The position numbers and the translations under genes were made by a program. Source: Brienomyrus brachyistius (taxonomy: Eukaryota > Chordata > Actinopteri > Osteoglossiformes > Mormyridae). Taken from it: a stretch of 64,000 nucleotides of DNA. Below the pieces are notes generated by a model, which saw only the letters and a program-made list of their open reading frames with translations, did no database searches and was not told the origin of the DNA. Position 1 is the stretch's first letter, and each line of letters begins with the position of its first letter. Location of the stretch: assembly GCF_023856365.1 (NCBI RefSeq), contig NW_026042830.1, positions 26,636 through 90,635 of the forward strand, in the 5' to 3' direction. Positions 21,695 to 35,900 of the stretch are shown in pieces.

Positions 21695-22657
21695 CTATGA
21701 AAAACTATTTACATCACACTGATAGCCCATCTCCACAGCCATCTCCAGGACCCCGGGGATGGCACTTAGCTGATCCAGCGCCTCATCATCAAATATCAGC
21801 TCAGCTTGGGCACCCTCATTATCACCATATGAGTAGTGATTCTCTGAATTTTGATTCTTCCCCTGCTTGCAGATGTAAACTGCATGTTGAAAATCATTCC
21901 AAAACTGATTACACCAGTAATGAGCAAGGCACTTGGCATCATAGGTCATTTTAGAATAGTTGCATAGATAAAAGTTATGCATCTTATTGAATCTTTCCAT
22001 TTTCTCAAAAACAACAGAAGGGGAAATAAGTAGGGGTGTCGGACCCGTAACCAGCTCAGATGAGGGGGCTGCAGCTTGCGCTGGAACCTGATACAGAGGG
22101 GTGGGATGAACTGTGGCTGGAGGTGAAGATGGGTGTGGAGATGGGCTTACAGGTGAGACTACACATGGTGACGGAGGAGGAGAGTCTGTAAAAAAAGATG
22201 GGGATGGAGAGGAGGCAAAAGAGGATGGGACTGGTGATGGAAATAAGAAGGAAGTGGAGGAGAAGGCTGGTGAGCAGGGCTCAGGCTCTGACATTGATGG
22301 AGTGCGACACAGGATGGTAGCAACCTCGTCGTCACTCTGGGTGAGATCCACACACGGGATCTTGTCACCCACCTGGATTGAATCAAAGGGGTTACTGAAG
22401 GTTAGCAGGTTCTGCAAATTTTTTGTAAATGGCCCCTTCTGTTTTTTACACTTCTTTCTACGGCCTGACCGGCCTCCCGCCGTATTTCTACGGCGTCTTC
22501 TGCCCTGCTGAGCCCTGCTGGTCGCCAACGGGATGGGAGCAGATCCAGATATGGTTTGGGAGCTGGGTGCCGGTGGCCCAGTGCGGCATTTCTTCTGACG
22601 GCCTCCACTGCTGGTACTGGTTCGTCCTTTTGGATTATAAAGATAGGGGACACACAT
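21695..22657 (-). CDS. 320-aa putative nuclear protein, copy 3
   Basis: Protein identical to copy 1. Just downstream of the stop, unit 3 and later units carry A where units 1 and 2 have G, so the surrounding DNA varies while the frame does not. Confidence 0.72.
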   Translation of the reverse strand: MCVPYLYNPKGRTSTSSGGRQKKCRTGPPAPSSQTISGSAPIPLATSRAQQGRRRRRNTAGGRSGRRKKCKKQKGPFTKNLQNLLTFSNPFDSIQVGDKIPCVDLTQSDDEVATILCRTPSMSEPEPCSPAFSSTSFLFPSPVPSSFASSPSPSFFTDSPPPSPCVVSPVSPSPHPSSPPATVHPTPLYQVPAQAAAPSSELVTGPTPLLISPSVVFEKMERFNKMHNFYLCNYSKMTYDAKCLAHYWCNQFWNDFQHAVYICKQGKNQNSENHYSYGDNEGAQAELIFDDEALDQLSAIPGVLEMAVEMGYQCDVNSFS

Positions 22658-25600
22658 TTAATTAAAGTGAATCCTTATGTCACTCTACAAGAAAAGTACA
22701 TCACATACATCACAGATATCGCACTTGGCAGTCAGTATTGCACATTGAGAGAAATTCTGCCATCTTATCGGATATAGGAAACACATGCTTGGGAGACTTA
22801 TGCGCTGGTCTTGAATTGGGCTGCCTGCATTTCAGCAGGGGAACTTGACCTATAAAAACACACCATGTAGTGCACAGATTCCCTGACATGCAGAACAACA
22901 GCGAAAAACAACACTGGAAAGGTTCATGTGCACCAAATTTACAGATGTAGCCGCTTGAATTTTCCCCTGTTTCCATGATGGGGCCTTGGCTGGTCCTTGG
23001 CTGGTCCATGACAGGTCCCTGCTGGGCCTTGGGTGGCACCTTGGCTATAATGAGATCCCCCACGATGATGTGTGTAAAGTACTTGCAATGATTTATCCAT
23101 CCACCAGGGAGAGCAGTGATTATGGAAGCAGAAATGACTTACCTGAAATCAGGTATTGTAACTCCACTGCAGAAAATGAAAATCTAAGGAAGTATAATTT
23201 TCTTATATTTAGACAAAATTCCAATTTCATTAATAAACTGACTACACTGCAATAGATGGCCTGAGAAATGTAAGAAATTGTTTCTGTTGTGAGGCAAAGA
23301 TGGCCTAAAACTAGCAAAATGTGTTTTAGTCAGTTTATTGATGAAATTAGAATTTTGTATTTTACTTCACCTTTTGGAGATAAGGCGGACCCAAGATGTG
23401 TGCAATACAATAATTACAGGCCTAAACAAAGTAATACGGTTGCTTGTGGAGAATAAAGGTGGACAGAGTGGAAAATGAAAAATAAAAATGCTTATGGTTC
23501 TGTACTGTGCTTGAATAAAACGGACGCATTCCTTAGTCTGTTCTGTCTTTCCTTCTGGCTAACAGTCTGAAAGGCTGCTGATGGCTGCACATTCACAGGA
23601 GGGCTGGGGGCAGTCACGATGACGTGTGAATCTGTCATAAACTTCTCTGCTTGGCCACAATGAAAAGAGATATGTTTGCAGGGGATCAAGGTGAGGTTGT
23701 TTTCTTAACCTAAGAACACTGAACCAACGGTCAAGCATGGTGGTGGTAGTATCATGCTGTTTTGCTGACAGTACTGTACATGAGAACATTGCAGAAAGAC
23801 AATGGGATAATGAAGTAGCACTAGATAGATAGACTGGGATTTTTTGTCATAGTACCAGACACAAAAAGAGGAACATAAAAGAAACATAGCATAACAAGTA
23901 TTTACTGTAACCCTATGGAGTCTGAGGCCTCTCACCCACTTTCAAAGTAGTCTGACAGGCCTTGACATTTTACTGTTTTTCTGAATTGCTAAAACACATG
24001 TCCTAAAATCTCTCATCTCCTGTAATCAAACCACTAAGCACAAACTCTAAAATTCAAGCTAAACTCACAAAACCTTACGCTTGTCTTGCAAAATCAAACA
24101 ATCTTCTCAAAACTATATTATCTTTGCTCAAAAGCAAACACTGTTTTCAGACCATGCATCTCGTCAGTTGGGTAAAGGTACACTACTGAACAGTCATAGC
24201 ACTCTACAGCAAAAAATGAAAACAGTACCAATCAAAACTGTTGTTGACATGTAAATGAGAAACCGTAAGACTATAATAATAGTTAAAAAAAATTATGGTC
24301 GTCTACCATATGACTGATAATTAATATGTAACGTTTGCCATACTCAGTACTCCAGAAAAGTGACTGTAAAGAACAACGCCAAAAAGTAAACAAACGAGAG
24401 GCATATTACAGTAAAATGTTGTGCAACTGCCAAGCCAGAGTCACAGAAGAATATTCATCCTGCCTCATCGCCATGTCTCAGGGCTGGGTCTAGCGATGCT
24501 ATACCTTGTTGAGTGATGCAGAAAGAATCCTCTGTGTGACCCATTTGTACCTTGACTTCAAAATGCAACTCCTATCCTTCTATGGCACGTATTCTATGTT
24601 CTAGTCACTCTTTGGCTTCCTCAAATGTTTAGAAATGTGTGTGAATAGTTTTGAGTCATTGTGTTCAAATGACTACTGTGTGCTGGCTGCGCTTAACTTC
24701 TGTGGCCTGTGTTTTCTATTTTGCATCAAAGTTCACCATAGCGCAAAATGTGTTTTGATGAATGGGAATGTGTTTTGAGTTTTGCAAAAAGGATGACTGA
24801 GATCTGCAAATTGTGTCTAACTAGGTGACCATGGTTTAAAGTTTTGCCAAAGAAGTAACTGATTCAATAAATGACTTTTGGCAATCGGCAGTTTTGTTCC
24901 CAAAACGATTTCTAATATTTCAGCAATTCAGAAAAACTGTTAAATATTTCACCTGTCTAAAAAACATTTATCCCAAAGTGCTACGAATGCTTTTATTCAG
25001 CACAAACTCAGCACCAATAATCTGTCAACATTTAGAATGTGATTATTCTATATATATTTTTTTTTTTTGTTAAAATCTACTTTAAACATACACTTTTCAA
25101 AAACTTATTTTCAGTGGTGCTGACAAATTGTAAAAAATCACATTATAAATATTTCTAGCCTAAGCTTGAGTTCTGAAGCTTACAGACATAGGGGATGGCT
25201 ACACAAAGGTGAATGAGACATTCAGAAAATTGTATGAGGTTTGATTACTAAAGTGTTACAACTTTGAAGTGACTTTGGAGTCACCAGACCTTTGCATACT
25301 GTCAATGGCCCATCAGTCTGGACTGTCTGTCACTGCTCTTCACACCAATCAGTTTGGAAAGGCAGTGTGAATTTTACAGGTTTTTTTTTCATTTGCTAAG
25401 ACAAATACTGCAATACTGAAGTTGCTTTCTCAAAACTCTTCATGCAGTCACCACAACATTTACTTATGTGGGCTAAACTGTTTAGCATTTCACTTTGCTT
25501 TCATACAAAATGCAATCAATGACTAAATGCTTCAAAAGCCATGGATTCCTGTCTCACTCACAATATTACATTTTCAGAGGCCAATTTGCACATACCTACA

Positions 25601-26690
25601 TACTGACCCAAAAACTGCTAATAAGACAGTCAAAACTGAAACATGTCATTTTGCTAAATCACTATCAAGACCCTTTCTAAAACAGATTGTAAAAAACACA
25701 TAATACAAAGAAATTATGTCAGTTGACACAAGATCAAACAATGAATGTTGGATGCCAGGATATTCCTCCAGAGCAATGCCAAGGATGGATCAGGCATGTG
25801 GAGATGCTACCCTAGATACTACCCTGTCTTAGCAATTGAAAACAACTGTAAGAAAAGACACAATACTAGCCTTTTTACAGTTTATAACATGCAACGGATT
25901 AAACGTCGATGAATAAAATGTGCAATCACATTATTCCAGGAACAATGCAAAACAATAAATGAATATTAGAACAACAAATTGTCACTCCTGATCAGGATGC
26001 CAAGCTTCAAAACAGTTCCTGTCTCGTTACTGTATGACATCATAGCGCTGGATTAGTATGTACCGGCATGCTCGCTATCCAAGTACCTAGCCCTGTTTGT
26101 CTCCGGTGTTGTAAAAACTTTGGCTGTAGCTTCAGTTTACTTTAAAGTATCAATTATGCCAGAAGCTTGCTAATGGCTACCAAAAGATTCTCGTTGATAC
26201 TTGTTGTACTTGTGTATGAACTTGTGACCACAACTAAAATGTGTTTTTGTAAAGAAAGCGCCATCTCATGGCAACACCCTGCAAGTGAATAAATGAGCGC
26301 GTTCAGACGAGAATTTAGGCACACCCCCAGAAGGAGGGGGGTTACTCCCGTTGGCTGGCTTTTGCCAATGTGGGACATGTTCACCTGTTACCTTACCATT
26401 TGACGTCGCTTTCCTGTTATGTTCAAACACATCACAGCCACAGATTTTACGGATTTCATTGTGCAGTACAGCAGACATGCTGAAAAGAGCCCCGTATTTT
26501 TACTGCTTCATGGTAACAAATCACCGTTGGGCTAAAGGTGAACCATTTTATTATTTAGTATCCTAAGACACGTAGTTCCAAAATAAGATAGTTATCACAG
26601 ACTGCAAGATTCAACAAGACCAGCCAAGCCTGTTCTGACTTTCATTCTTCGAGTGCTGAGATATTCTAGGCATCATTTTGCCGTTCTTAC

Positions 26691-26793
26691 CATGGCTGAC
26701 TGAACCGGGGATGTCTTCCGGAGCAATCCGGACACTGACGGCGTCATTTGGCAGGAGCCAGTCGGTTCTCCGCAGGTAGATGAAGGCAGACAT
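26691..26793 (-). other. Candidate first coding exon, unit 3
   Basis: Same segment with the Ile-to-Thr change (RRTDW). Unit 3 also has a private change upstream of the ATG, in sequence that would be untranslated. Confidence 0.4.
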
Positions 26794-29657
26794 CTTTCGC
26801 GTCTTGTCTTTTGCTGGGAAAGTGCAAATCTGAGCTGCTTTGAATGTTTGAATCAAAACTCGAAACGGAATTAGAATTGTTATGATGCGGTTGCTAAGAT
26901 ATGGTGGTCGATTAGTGTCAGCGCGCCGCAAAGTCTTCAAGCACTTTAATCAAATGACCAGACACACGATATATATTGACAAAAGCGCGGAAAGATAATA
27001 GAAGCACCGTAAATTTAGAAGACACGCCTAAAAACAGAAAATGTTATAAATAAAATGTATTGAAGTATTTAAATAGAATTCCTTCCTGGCAGCAAGTAAC
27101 GCGAGAGCTGCAGACGTGACGTTCCACAGACTCCCAGAATTCACAGCGATCGTTAAGCGACCCATTCAATCAGAATAGAAGGAAATGGCGAGGAGACGTT
27201 CTTATCTCACACTGGTTTTTATTTACAACTGAATGTTTAGCACACTTGGAAAATTCTGTAATCCATCTTCAGCCATTTCACTCTTCCACTGTAGCAACGC
27301 AAAGTGAAGAATTCTGAACAATGATGGCGGCACATTCGCAGCTGCTCCGAACTCTCCAGTGTTCCTCTGACTGTGTTTTATTGGTTTATTTGCTTCCGGT
27401 ACCAGTATTTTACGCATCCTTGTTCTTCTTTACTGTTGGTGTATGTTTCTTTGATTTTATATTGTATTTTACTTGTACTTTTATCCTTAACATGGCGTCG
27501 ACAGCCTTGCTCCAAAGACATCTCATTGTATTTGCACAGTGACAGTAACGCTATCTTATCTTGCGAGAGGAAGTAGCATAAGGCTGTACTGCTAACGTTA
27601 GCATTAGCAAGCCTAGCAGTGTTGGTAGTAAGGCGTTACTATAATCCCACTACTCTTGTCTGTAAGGAGTAATGTAACTAATTGCCATTAAAAAACACGG
27701 AAGGTGCTGAAATTTAAATGCACTCTTTACCTTTGTCTTGCGTGAAAATATTAATGGATAAAGGCAGCATGTTCCCTTAATTTCCCGTTTATGATGTAAC
27801 GCCACCCGACCTGACCATGGCGCAATGAATGGGTGGTATTGTAGGTACGCTGATAGATACAATTAGACGGTTGTATTGTCTGGCACTGTCATAGCTGCAA
27901 CACTGAAATAATATAACTAGCCAGAGAGCACACATGCATTGGCACTATGTCTCCGCGATGCTTGAAAACCCATCAGCAAACATCTCTGTGTTGCAGAAAC
28001 ATCGCCACCGACCATTTGCACCCACCACACGTCGAAACTCCTGGCAGACACATGGTCCAATCCCACCCGTATTAAAAGTACATTTATATGCGGTAATTGA
28101 TGAGTAGTAATTTCCAGTAACCTGCACAACACTGCTGACTAGTGACGTTGCCGCCGTTGGCTGAATCCGCAGTAGTTATGGTGCTATGATGTTAGATTGT
28201 TACAGGGACTGTGATAAATGCAGACCCCTCTATTATGGTTGCGTTAAAAAAAAAAAAAGCAAACATTTGTACTCAGATTTCATGGCGGTGTGCTTTTTAT
28301 ACCTTGACAAGTTTTCCTGAGATCAGATTAAAAAAATTCCAAAATATAGCAGCATATTGACGTGTATTCTCTGTATCTTAAAACGTGGCGGGTCGTCAGA
28401 CTCGGATACACAGCTCTATGGTCCACACAGAGGAAACGAAGAACCTGCACTTTGCTAAGTCACGAAGTTATCTTTTGTCATGTGACTACGTTTACGTGCC
28501 TTGACGCAATTAAGATGTTTTCATGTGTTTTTAATGGCGCAGTTACAGAGCATAGCCATGTAAACGCATTAATGGGGGAATCTCATTTATAAAGGCTTCG
28601 TGTGACCGAAAAAGATGACAAACATTCATACTTACATTTGTAAGGAGATTTTGGGATTTATAAAGAAAAGGGTACGCTGGGAAAAGAACTCCTACGTTCT
28701 GCGAACGAGGCTGACGGGGATGCTGTTTCGACAGAATCCTGTAGAGGGCACTGTGCACGCTAAATTGAAGGCTCCAGGAATGTTTTCTGCTTTTCATTTT
28801 ACTAAGAGAATAATAATGATTCAAATGTTTTTGGTCACACGGCCATTGGCTCTGAAATTAAACTGTCCTTTTAAATAAAACTGTTTACATTTGCAAACTG
28901 TATTGTATGCTGTGTTTGAATGTTCCGATATCGTTATTAGATATTTCACTGCATGTTTTTCAACAAAATGCCCTCTGAAATTGGTACTCTGTCACTAAGA
29001 CGTACTGTACAAACAATGCATTTTCTGCCCAGGGTAAAGGCTTCTTATTCAGTTTCCCTACAGGGGATAGCTGGGGTCCGTGGGATGTTTGGAAGTTAGT
29101 GTCAGGGCATTCTGGTAGAATGTGACCTTTGGCAACAATGGGCTGGACAGCTCTGTGCTCATCTTGTCTCATCTGGGACTCCCACCATCACTGCCACTGA
29201 GCATCTCCTCTACAGGCAAACACTGAAGTGCCACCAAGACCAGCAGGTGGCTCTGGGATGCAACCACTTCTGAGGCCAGATGAGGGAGCCACTAATGATG
29301 GCTTGAAGAGATATCAGTGTTAGCATGTTCCCCTAATTTCCTGTTTATGATGTAACGCCATCCGACCTCACCGTGGCGTGATGAATGTGTGATATTGTAG
29401 GTACGCTGACAGATACAATTAGACGGTTGTATTGTCTGGCACTGTCATGGCTGCAACGCTGAAATAATATAACTAGCCAGAGAGCACACATGCATTGGCA
29501 CTATATCTCCGCGATGCTTGAAAACCCATCAGCAAACATCTCTGTGTTGCAGAAACATCGCCACCGATCATTTGATTCCATATTCCCCCGATGTTGGCGC
29601 GATGTTAAAGTGATCAATATGCAACCTTTAGCCCACTCTTATCTTCCTTTATCAGGC

Positions 29658-29689
<32 letters not shown>

Positions 29690-30051
29690 CAGGTTAGGTC
29701 AAGCTGGGGGAGCATGCGCTGATGCTGCCCCTTGCCGCACCCACCACACGTCGAAACTCCTCGCAGACTCATGGCCCAGTCCCACCCTCGTTATAAGTAC
29801 TTTTATATGCAGTAATTGATAACTAGTAATTTCCAGTAACCTGCACAACGCTGCTGGCTAGTAACGTTGCCACCGTTGGCTGAATCCGCAATAGTTGTGG
29901 TGCTATGATGTTAGATTGTTACAGGGACTGTGATAAATGCAAATGCAGACCCCTCTATTATGGTTGCGTTAAAAAGGTAAACATTTTACTCAGATTTCAT
30001 GCATTTGGTGGTGTGCTTTTTATACCATGACAAGTTTTCCTAAAATCAGAT

Positions 30052-30260
30052 TTAAATAATTGCAGGCTTTTCGATCCTGAACACAGCTATTCCCAAATCA
30101 GGAAGTAATGTTCTGAGTCGGGATGCTCTCCACAGCGCCGTAGTAGAAAGTCCAGTGTTGAGACCAGCATTATAAGCGGTGGTCCGGGCGTTCACTGCAG
30201 CGCGGATCAATCTGTCAACCCACGGTTCCTGATTGGGGAAGAGTGTGAACCATCAGTGTA
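30052..30260 (-). pseudogene. LINE ORF2 relic, unit 3
   Basis: Equivalent of the unit 2 relic; contains unit 3's private ggtccgggcg change (near 30184). Confidence 0.62.
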
Positions 30261-30272
30261 AAAATCCATAAC

Positions 30273-30485
30273 ATGCAGCTTGATTATGGCAGAGGACATT
30301 GTGCCCAAATATTAAGGGAGGGAGTATTTAGAGATGACAATGATTATCTTCCCAGTGATGATTTGTGGCTTATCCGCTCTTTCAGAGTGCCAAGAGTGAT
30401 TCTGGTAGAACTGAACGATGAATTTGTCGCGGAACATACCGAAAGGAACTGGCAGACAGATCAGGGATATCCCAGCCCATTTTGA
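30273..30485 (+). pseudogene. Harbinger transposase fragment, unit 3
   Basis: Identical translation to the unit 1 fragment. Confidence 0.65.
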
Positions 30486-32027
30486 GTTCCATTATTCCTC
30501 AAGTTGTGCCTGGTTTTAACCAACTGTCAAGATAATATTTTAAGTTTCCCTAGTGTGGATGTAGTTCAACGTATTTAGAATACATGTGTAATTGCTTCTG
30601 AGCATTTTCTGATTTGTATTTTAGTGGGCGGGAAAAAAAAATGTCAGAAAATACTTTGAGAGATCTTACTGTATGTGTCTGACGCATTTGAAAGTATTAA
30701 CAAAAATGTGTAGTTTTATTTATTAGTTTGCTTTCTGTCATTTTAAGGACCTTTATCACTAGGCTTACAGACATTTTAATATAGCCCATCACTGCCTGTG
30801 GCAAGATGCAAGTAAGTCACGTGACACACCCTGTTGGGCCCAGCTTGCTCACCGCGAACATTGTTTTCCCATGACTAGTAAACCAAGGGGAGAAGCTGCG
30901 TTGGTGCCTGGTGCAAATTGACAAAGTATGCAGGAAAGTACGCTATCAAATATTCCTCACTGAATGTCATTATAGGCGGGAAAAATAAAGCAATTAGCAA
31001 GCAGCAGTGCTGTACTCTACAACTTGTGGATTAATTTGCCAGCCTGCTAGTGACATTCTAGTTAACTTCACAGGCATGACCAGGCAGTGGCGTATCGTGG
31101 TTTGTCACATATGCAGGATTCATTACAAGTGGAGAAGTCAGCTGTGTTAAAAATCAGCTAAACTGAAATGGAAGGCTTGTAGTATAAGGGAGAAGGTGAA
31201 GGAGAATGTCTTTTATGTGTTTTAAGTTGATTAAGTTTACATATGGTAAAGGTTCATTGTCTCTTCAAATGAGTGCTTGCAAATTTAAGGATCTAGGAAA
31301 TTAGCTTAGTCTACTGTTGCAATAATACACAGCTGCAGACTCTTAATGCCACTCTCTGGCTCCTTCCGGTTGGTGGACGCATGTGCAGAAAACAAAGAAA
31401 CAACAACTTTTTTGCTGTTTCACAAGCTTTCAAAGTAGAGTTCCATGGCACCTTTAAACTTAAAGGCCTGTATTTGCAGTAGAATGGTCATGCAATTTGG
31501 ATTTAACACCAAAAAAATGTCCCTGTGCGTGCAGCATTTAATGAATTACCCCTCTATACTTTTTGCACTGCACTTGAGATCTGAAGAGTCCTTTAATTCA
31601 ATAGCAAGACCACTACAATTCTCTACATGTACATCAGTTTAACCAATCATTATTTAAACTAATCAAATTTTGTGTCAAACTTCACAATATTTTAAATAAC
31701 CTCACAGACACAAACCATACGCAAAATAATCCATATTTATTTAATAGAAAAACAAGAATAAGAAGTCTTATCTTAACCTATTCTTATCTTATCCTATGTA
31801 ATCTTATGTCATACTATCTTACTTTAATCTTAACTTATCCTATCTTAGTCTTATCTTATTCTATGTTATCTTACATTATATACAACCTTATCTTAACCTA
31901 TTCTTAGTCTTATCCTATGTAATCTTATATCATACAATCTTAGGATTAGTTAAGATAAGGTTAAACTACCTTAATCTTATATTATCCTAAGTACTTGTGA
32001 GATGTCTCACCTAATTATTTACAGGTT

Positions 32028-32990
32028 CTATGAAAAACTATTTACATCACACTGATAGCCCATCTCCACAGCCATCTCCAGGACCCCGGGGATGGCACTT
32101 AGCTGATCCAGCGCCTCATCATCAAATATCAGCTCAGCTTGGGCACCCTCATTATCACCATATGAGTAGTGATTCTCTGAATTTTGATTCTTCCCCTGCT
32201 TGCAGATGTAAACTGCATGTTGAAAATCATTCCAAAACTGATTACACCAGTAATGAGCAAGGCACTTGGCATCATAGGTCATTTTAGAATAGTTGCATAG
32301 ATAAAAGTTATGCATCTTATTGAATCTTTCCATTTTCTCAAAAACAACAGAAGGGGAAATAAGTAGGGGTGTCGGACCCGTAACCAGCTCAGATGAGGGG
32401 GCTGCAGCTTGCGCTGGAACCTGATACAGAGGGGTGGGATGAACTGTGGCTGGAGGTGAAGATGGGTGTGGAGATGGGCTTACAGGTGAGACTACACATG
32501 GTGACGGAGGAGGAGAGTCTGTAAAAAAAGATGGGGATGGAGAGGAGGCAAAAGAGGATGGGACTGGTGATGGAAATAAGAAGGAAGTGGAGGAGAAGGC
32601 TGGTGAGCAGGGCTCAGGCTCTGACATTGATGGAGTGCGACACAGGATGGTAGCAACCTCGTCGTCACTCTGGGTGAGATCCACACACGGGATCTTGTCA
32701 CCCACCTGGATTGAATCAAAGGGGTTACTGAAGGTTAGCAGGTTCTGCAAATTTTTTGTAAATGGCCCCTTCTGTTTTTTACACTTCTTTCTACGGCCTG
32801 ACCGGCCTCCCGCCGTATTTCTACGGCGTCTTCTGCCCTGCTGAGCCCTGCTGGTCGCCAACGGGATGGGAGCAGATCCAGATATGGTTTGGGAGCTGGG
32901 TGCCGGTGGCCCAGTGCGGCATTTCTTCTGACGGCCTCCACTGCTGGTACTGGTTCGTCCTTTTGGATTATAAAGATAGGGGACACACAT
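32028..32990 (-). CDS. 320-aa putative nuclear protein, copy 4
   Basis: Protein identical to copy 1. Unit 4 has three private substitutions elsewhere but none changes this frame. Confidence 0.72.
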   Translation of the reverse strand: MCVPYLYNPKGRTSTSSGGRQKKCRTGPPAPSSQTISGSAPIPLATSRAQQGRRRRRNTAGGRSGRRKKCKKQKGPFTKNLQNLLTFSNPFDSIQVGDKIPCVDLTQSDDEVATILCRTPSMSEPEPCSPAFSSTSFLFPSPVPSSFASSPSPSFFTDSPPPSPCVVSPVSPSPHPSSPPATVHPTPLYQVPAQAAAPSSELVTGPTPLLISPSVVFEKMERFNKMHNFYLCNYSKMTYDAKCLAHYWCNQFWNDFQHAVYICKQGKNQNSENHYSYGDNEGAQAELIFDDEALDQLSAIPGVLEMAVEMGYQCDVNSFS

Positions 32991-35900
32991 TTAATTAAAG
33001 TGAATCCTTATGTCACTCTACAAGAAAAGTACATCACATACATCACAGATATCGCACTTGGCAGTCAGTATTGCACATTGAGAGAAATTCTGCCATCTTA
33101 TCGGATATAGGAAACACATGCTTGGGAGACTTATGCGCTGGTCTTGAATTGGGCTGCCTGCATTTCAGCAGGGGAACTTGACCTATAAAAACACACCATG
33201 TAGTGCACAGATTCCCTGACATGCAGAACAACAGCGAAAAACAACACTGGAAAGGTTCATGTGCACCAAATTTACAGATGTAGCCGCTTGAATTTTCCCC
33301 TGTTTCCATGATGGGGCCTTGGCTGGTCCTTGGCTGGTCCATGACAGGTCCCTGCTGGGCCTTGGGTGGCACCTTGGCTATAATGAGATCCCCCACGATG
33401 ATGTGTGTAAAGTACTTGCAATGATTTATCCATCCACCAGGGAGAGCAGTGATTATGGAAGCAGAAATGACTTACCTGAAATCAGGTATTGTAACTCCAC
33501 TGCAGAAAATGAAAATCTAAGGAAGTATAATTTTCTTATATTTAGACAAAATTCCAATTTCATTAATAAACTGACTACACTGCAATAGATGGCCTGAGAA
33601 ATGTAAGAAATTGTTTCTGTTGTGAGCCAAAGATGGCCTAAAACTAGCAAAATGTGTTTTAGTCAGTTTATTGATGAAATTAGAATTTTGTATTTTACTT
33701 CACCTTTTGGAGATAAGGCGGACCCAAGATGTGTGCAATACAATAATTACAGGCCTAAACAAAGTAATACGGTTGCTTGTGGAGAATAAAGGTGGACAGA
33801 GTGGAAAATGAAAAATAAAAATGCTTATGGTTCTGTACTGTGCTTGAATAAAACGGACGCATTCCTTAGTCTGTTCTGTCTTTCCTTCTGGCTAACAGTC
33901 TGAAAGGCTGCTGATGGCTGCACATTCACAGGAGGGCTGGGGGCAGTCACGATGACGTGTGAATCTGTCATAAACTTCTCTGCTTGGCCACAATGAAAAG
34001 AGATATGTTTGCAGGGGATCAAGGTGAGGTTGTTTTCTTAACCTAAGAACACTGAACCAACGGTCAAGCATGGTGGTGGTAGTATCATGCTGTTTTGCTG
34101 ACAGTACTGTACATGAGAACATTGCAGAAAGACAATGGGATAATGAAGTAGCACTAGATAGATAGACTGGGATTTTTTGTCATAGTACCAGACACAAAAA
34201 GAGGAACATAAAAGAAACATAGCATAACAAGTATTTACTGTAACCCTATGGAGTCTGAGGCCTCTCACCCACTTTCAAAGTAGTCTGACAGGCCTTGACA
34301 TTTTACTGTTTTTCTGAATTGCTAAAACACATGTCCTAAAATCTCTCATCTCCTGTAATCAAACCACTAAGCACAAACTCTAAAATTCAAGCTAAACTCA
34401 CAAAACCTTACGCTTGTCTTGCAAAATCAAACAATCTTCTCAAAACTATATTATCTTTGCTCAAAAGCAAACACTGTTTTCAGACCATGCATCTCGTCAG
34501 TTGGGTAAAGGTACACTACTGAACAGTCATAGCACTCTACAGCAAAAAATGAAAACAGTACCAATCAAAACTGTTGTTGACATGTAAATGAGAAACCGTA
34601 AGACTATAATAATAGTTAAAAAAAATTATGGTCGTCTACCATATGACTGATAATTAATATGTAACGTTTGCCATACTCAGTACTCCAGAAAAGTGACTGT
34701 AAAGAACAACGCCAAAAAGTAAACAAACGAGAGGCATATTACAGTAAAATGTTGTGCAACTGCCAAGCCAGAGTCACAGAAGAATATTCATCCTGCCTCA
34801 TCGCCATGTCTCAGGGCTGGGTCTAGCGATGCTATACCTTGTTGAGTGATGCAGAAAGAATCCTCTGTGTGACCCATTTGTACCTTGACTTCAAAATGCA
34901 ACTCCTATCCTTCTATGGCACGTATTCTATGTTCTAGTCACTCTTTGGCTTCCTCAAATGTTTAGAAATGTGTGTGAATAGTTTTGAGTCATTGTGTTCA
35001 AATGACTACTGTGTGCTGGCTGCGCTTAACTTCTGTGGCCTGTGTTTTCTATTTTGCATCAAAGTTCACCATAGCGCAAAATGTGTTTTGATGAATGGGA
35101 ATGTGTTTTGAGTTTTGCAAAAAGGATGACTGAGATCTGCAAATTGTGTCTAACTAGGTGACCATGGTTTAAAGTTTTGCCAAAGAAGTAACTGATTCAA
35201 TAAATGACTTTTGGCAATCGGCAGTTTTGTTCCCAAAACGATTTCTAATATTTCAGCAATTCAGAAAAACTGTTAAATATTTCACCTGTCTAAAAAACAT
35301 TTATCCCAAAGTGCTACGAATGCTTTTATTCAGCACAAACTCAGCACCAATAATCTGTCAACATTTAGAATGTGATTATTCTATATATATTTTTTTTTTT
35401 TGTTAAAATCTACTTTAAACATACACTTTTCAAAAACTTATTTTCAGTGGTGCTGACAAATTGTAAAAAATCACATTATAAATATTTCTAGCCTAAGCTT
35501 GAGTTCTGAAGCTTACAGACATAGGGGATGGCTACACAAAGGTGAATGAGACATTCAGAAAATTGTATGAGGTTTGATTACTAAAGTGTTACAACTTTGA
35601 AGTGACTTTGGAGTCACCAGACCTTTGCATACTGTCAATGGCCCATCAGTCTGGACTGTCTGTCACTGCTCTTCACACCAATCAGTTTGGAAAGGCAGTG
35701 TGAATTTTACAGGTTTTTTTTTCATTTGCTAAGACAAATACTGCAATACTGAAGTTGCTTTCTCAAAACTCTTCATGCAGTCACCACAACATTTACTTAT
35801 GTGGGCTAAACTGTTTAGCATTTCACTTTGCTTTCATACAAAATGCAATCAATGACTAAATGCTTCAAAAGCCATGGATTCCTGTCTCACTCACAATATT

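Larger units (their letters stand above)
20665..30997. repeat. Tandem macrosatellite unit 3 (10,333 bp)
   Basis: Complete unit. Private changes include gcgcgccgc for gcgcgcggc near 26926, gacctgacc for gacctcacc near 27813, and ggtccggg for ggtctggg near 30184. It shares G at the 6104-equivalent site with unit 4 and has one of the two longest TA tracts (near 29660-29690). Confidence 0.98.
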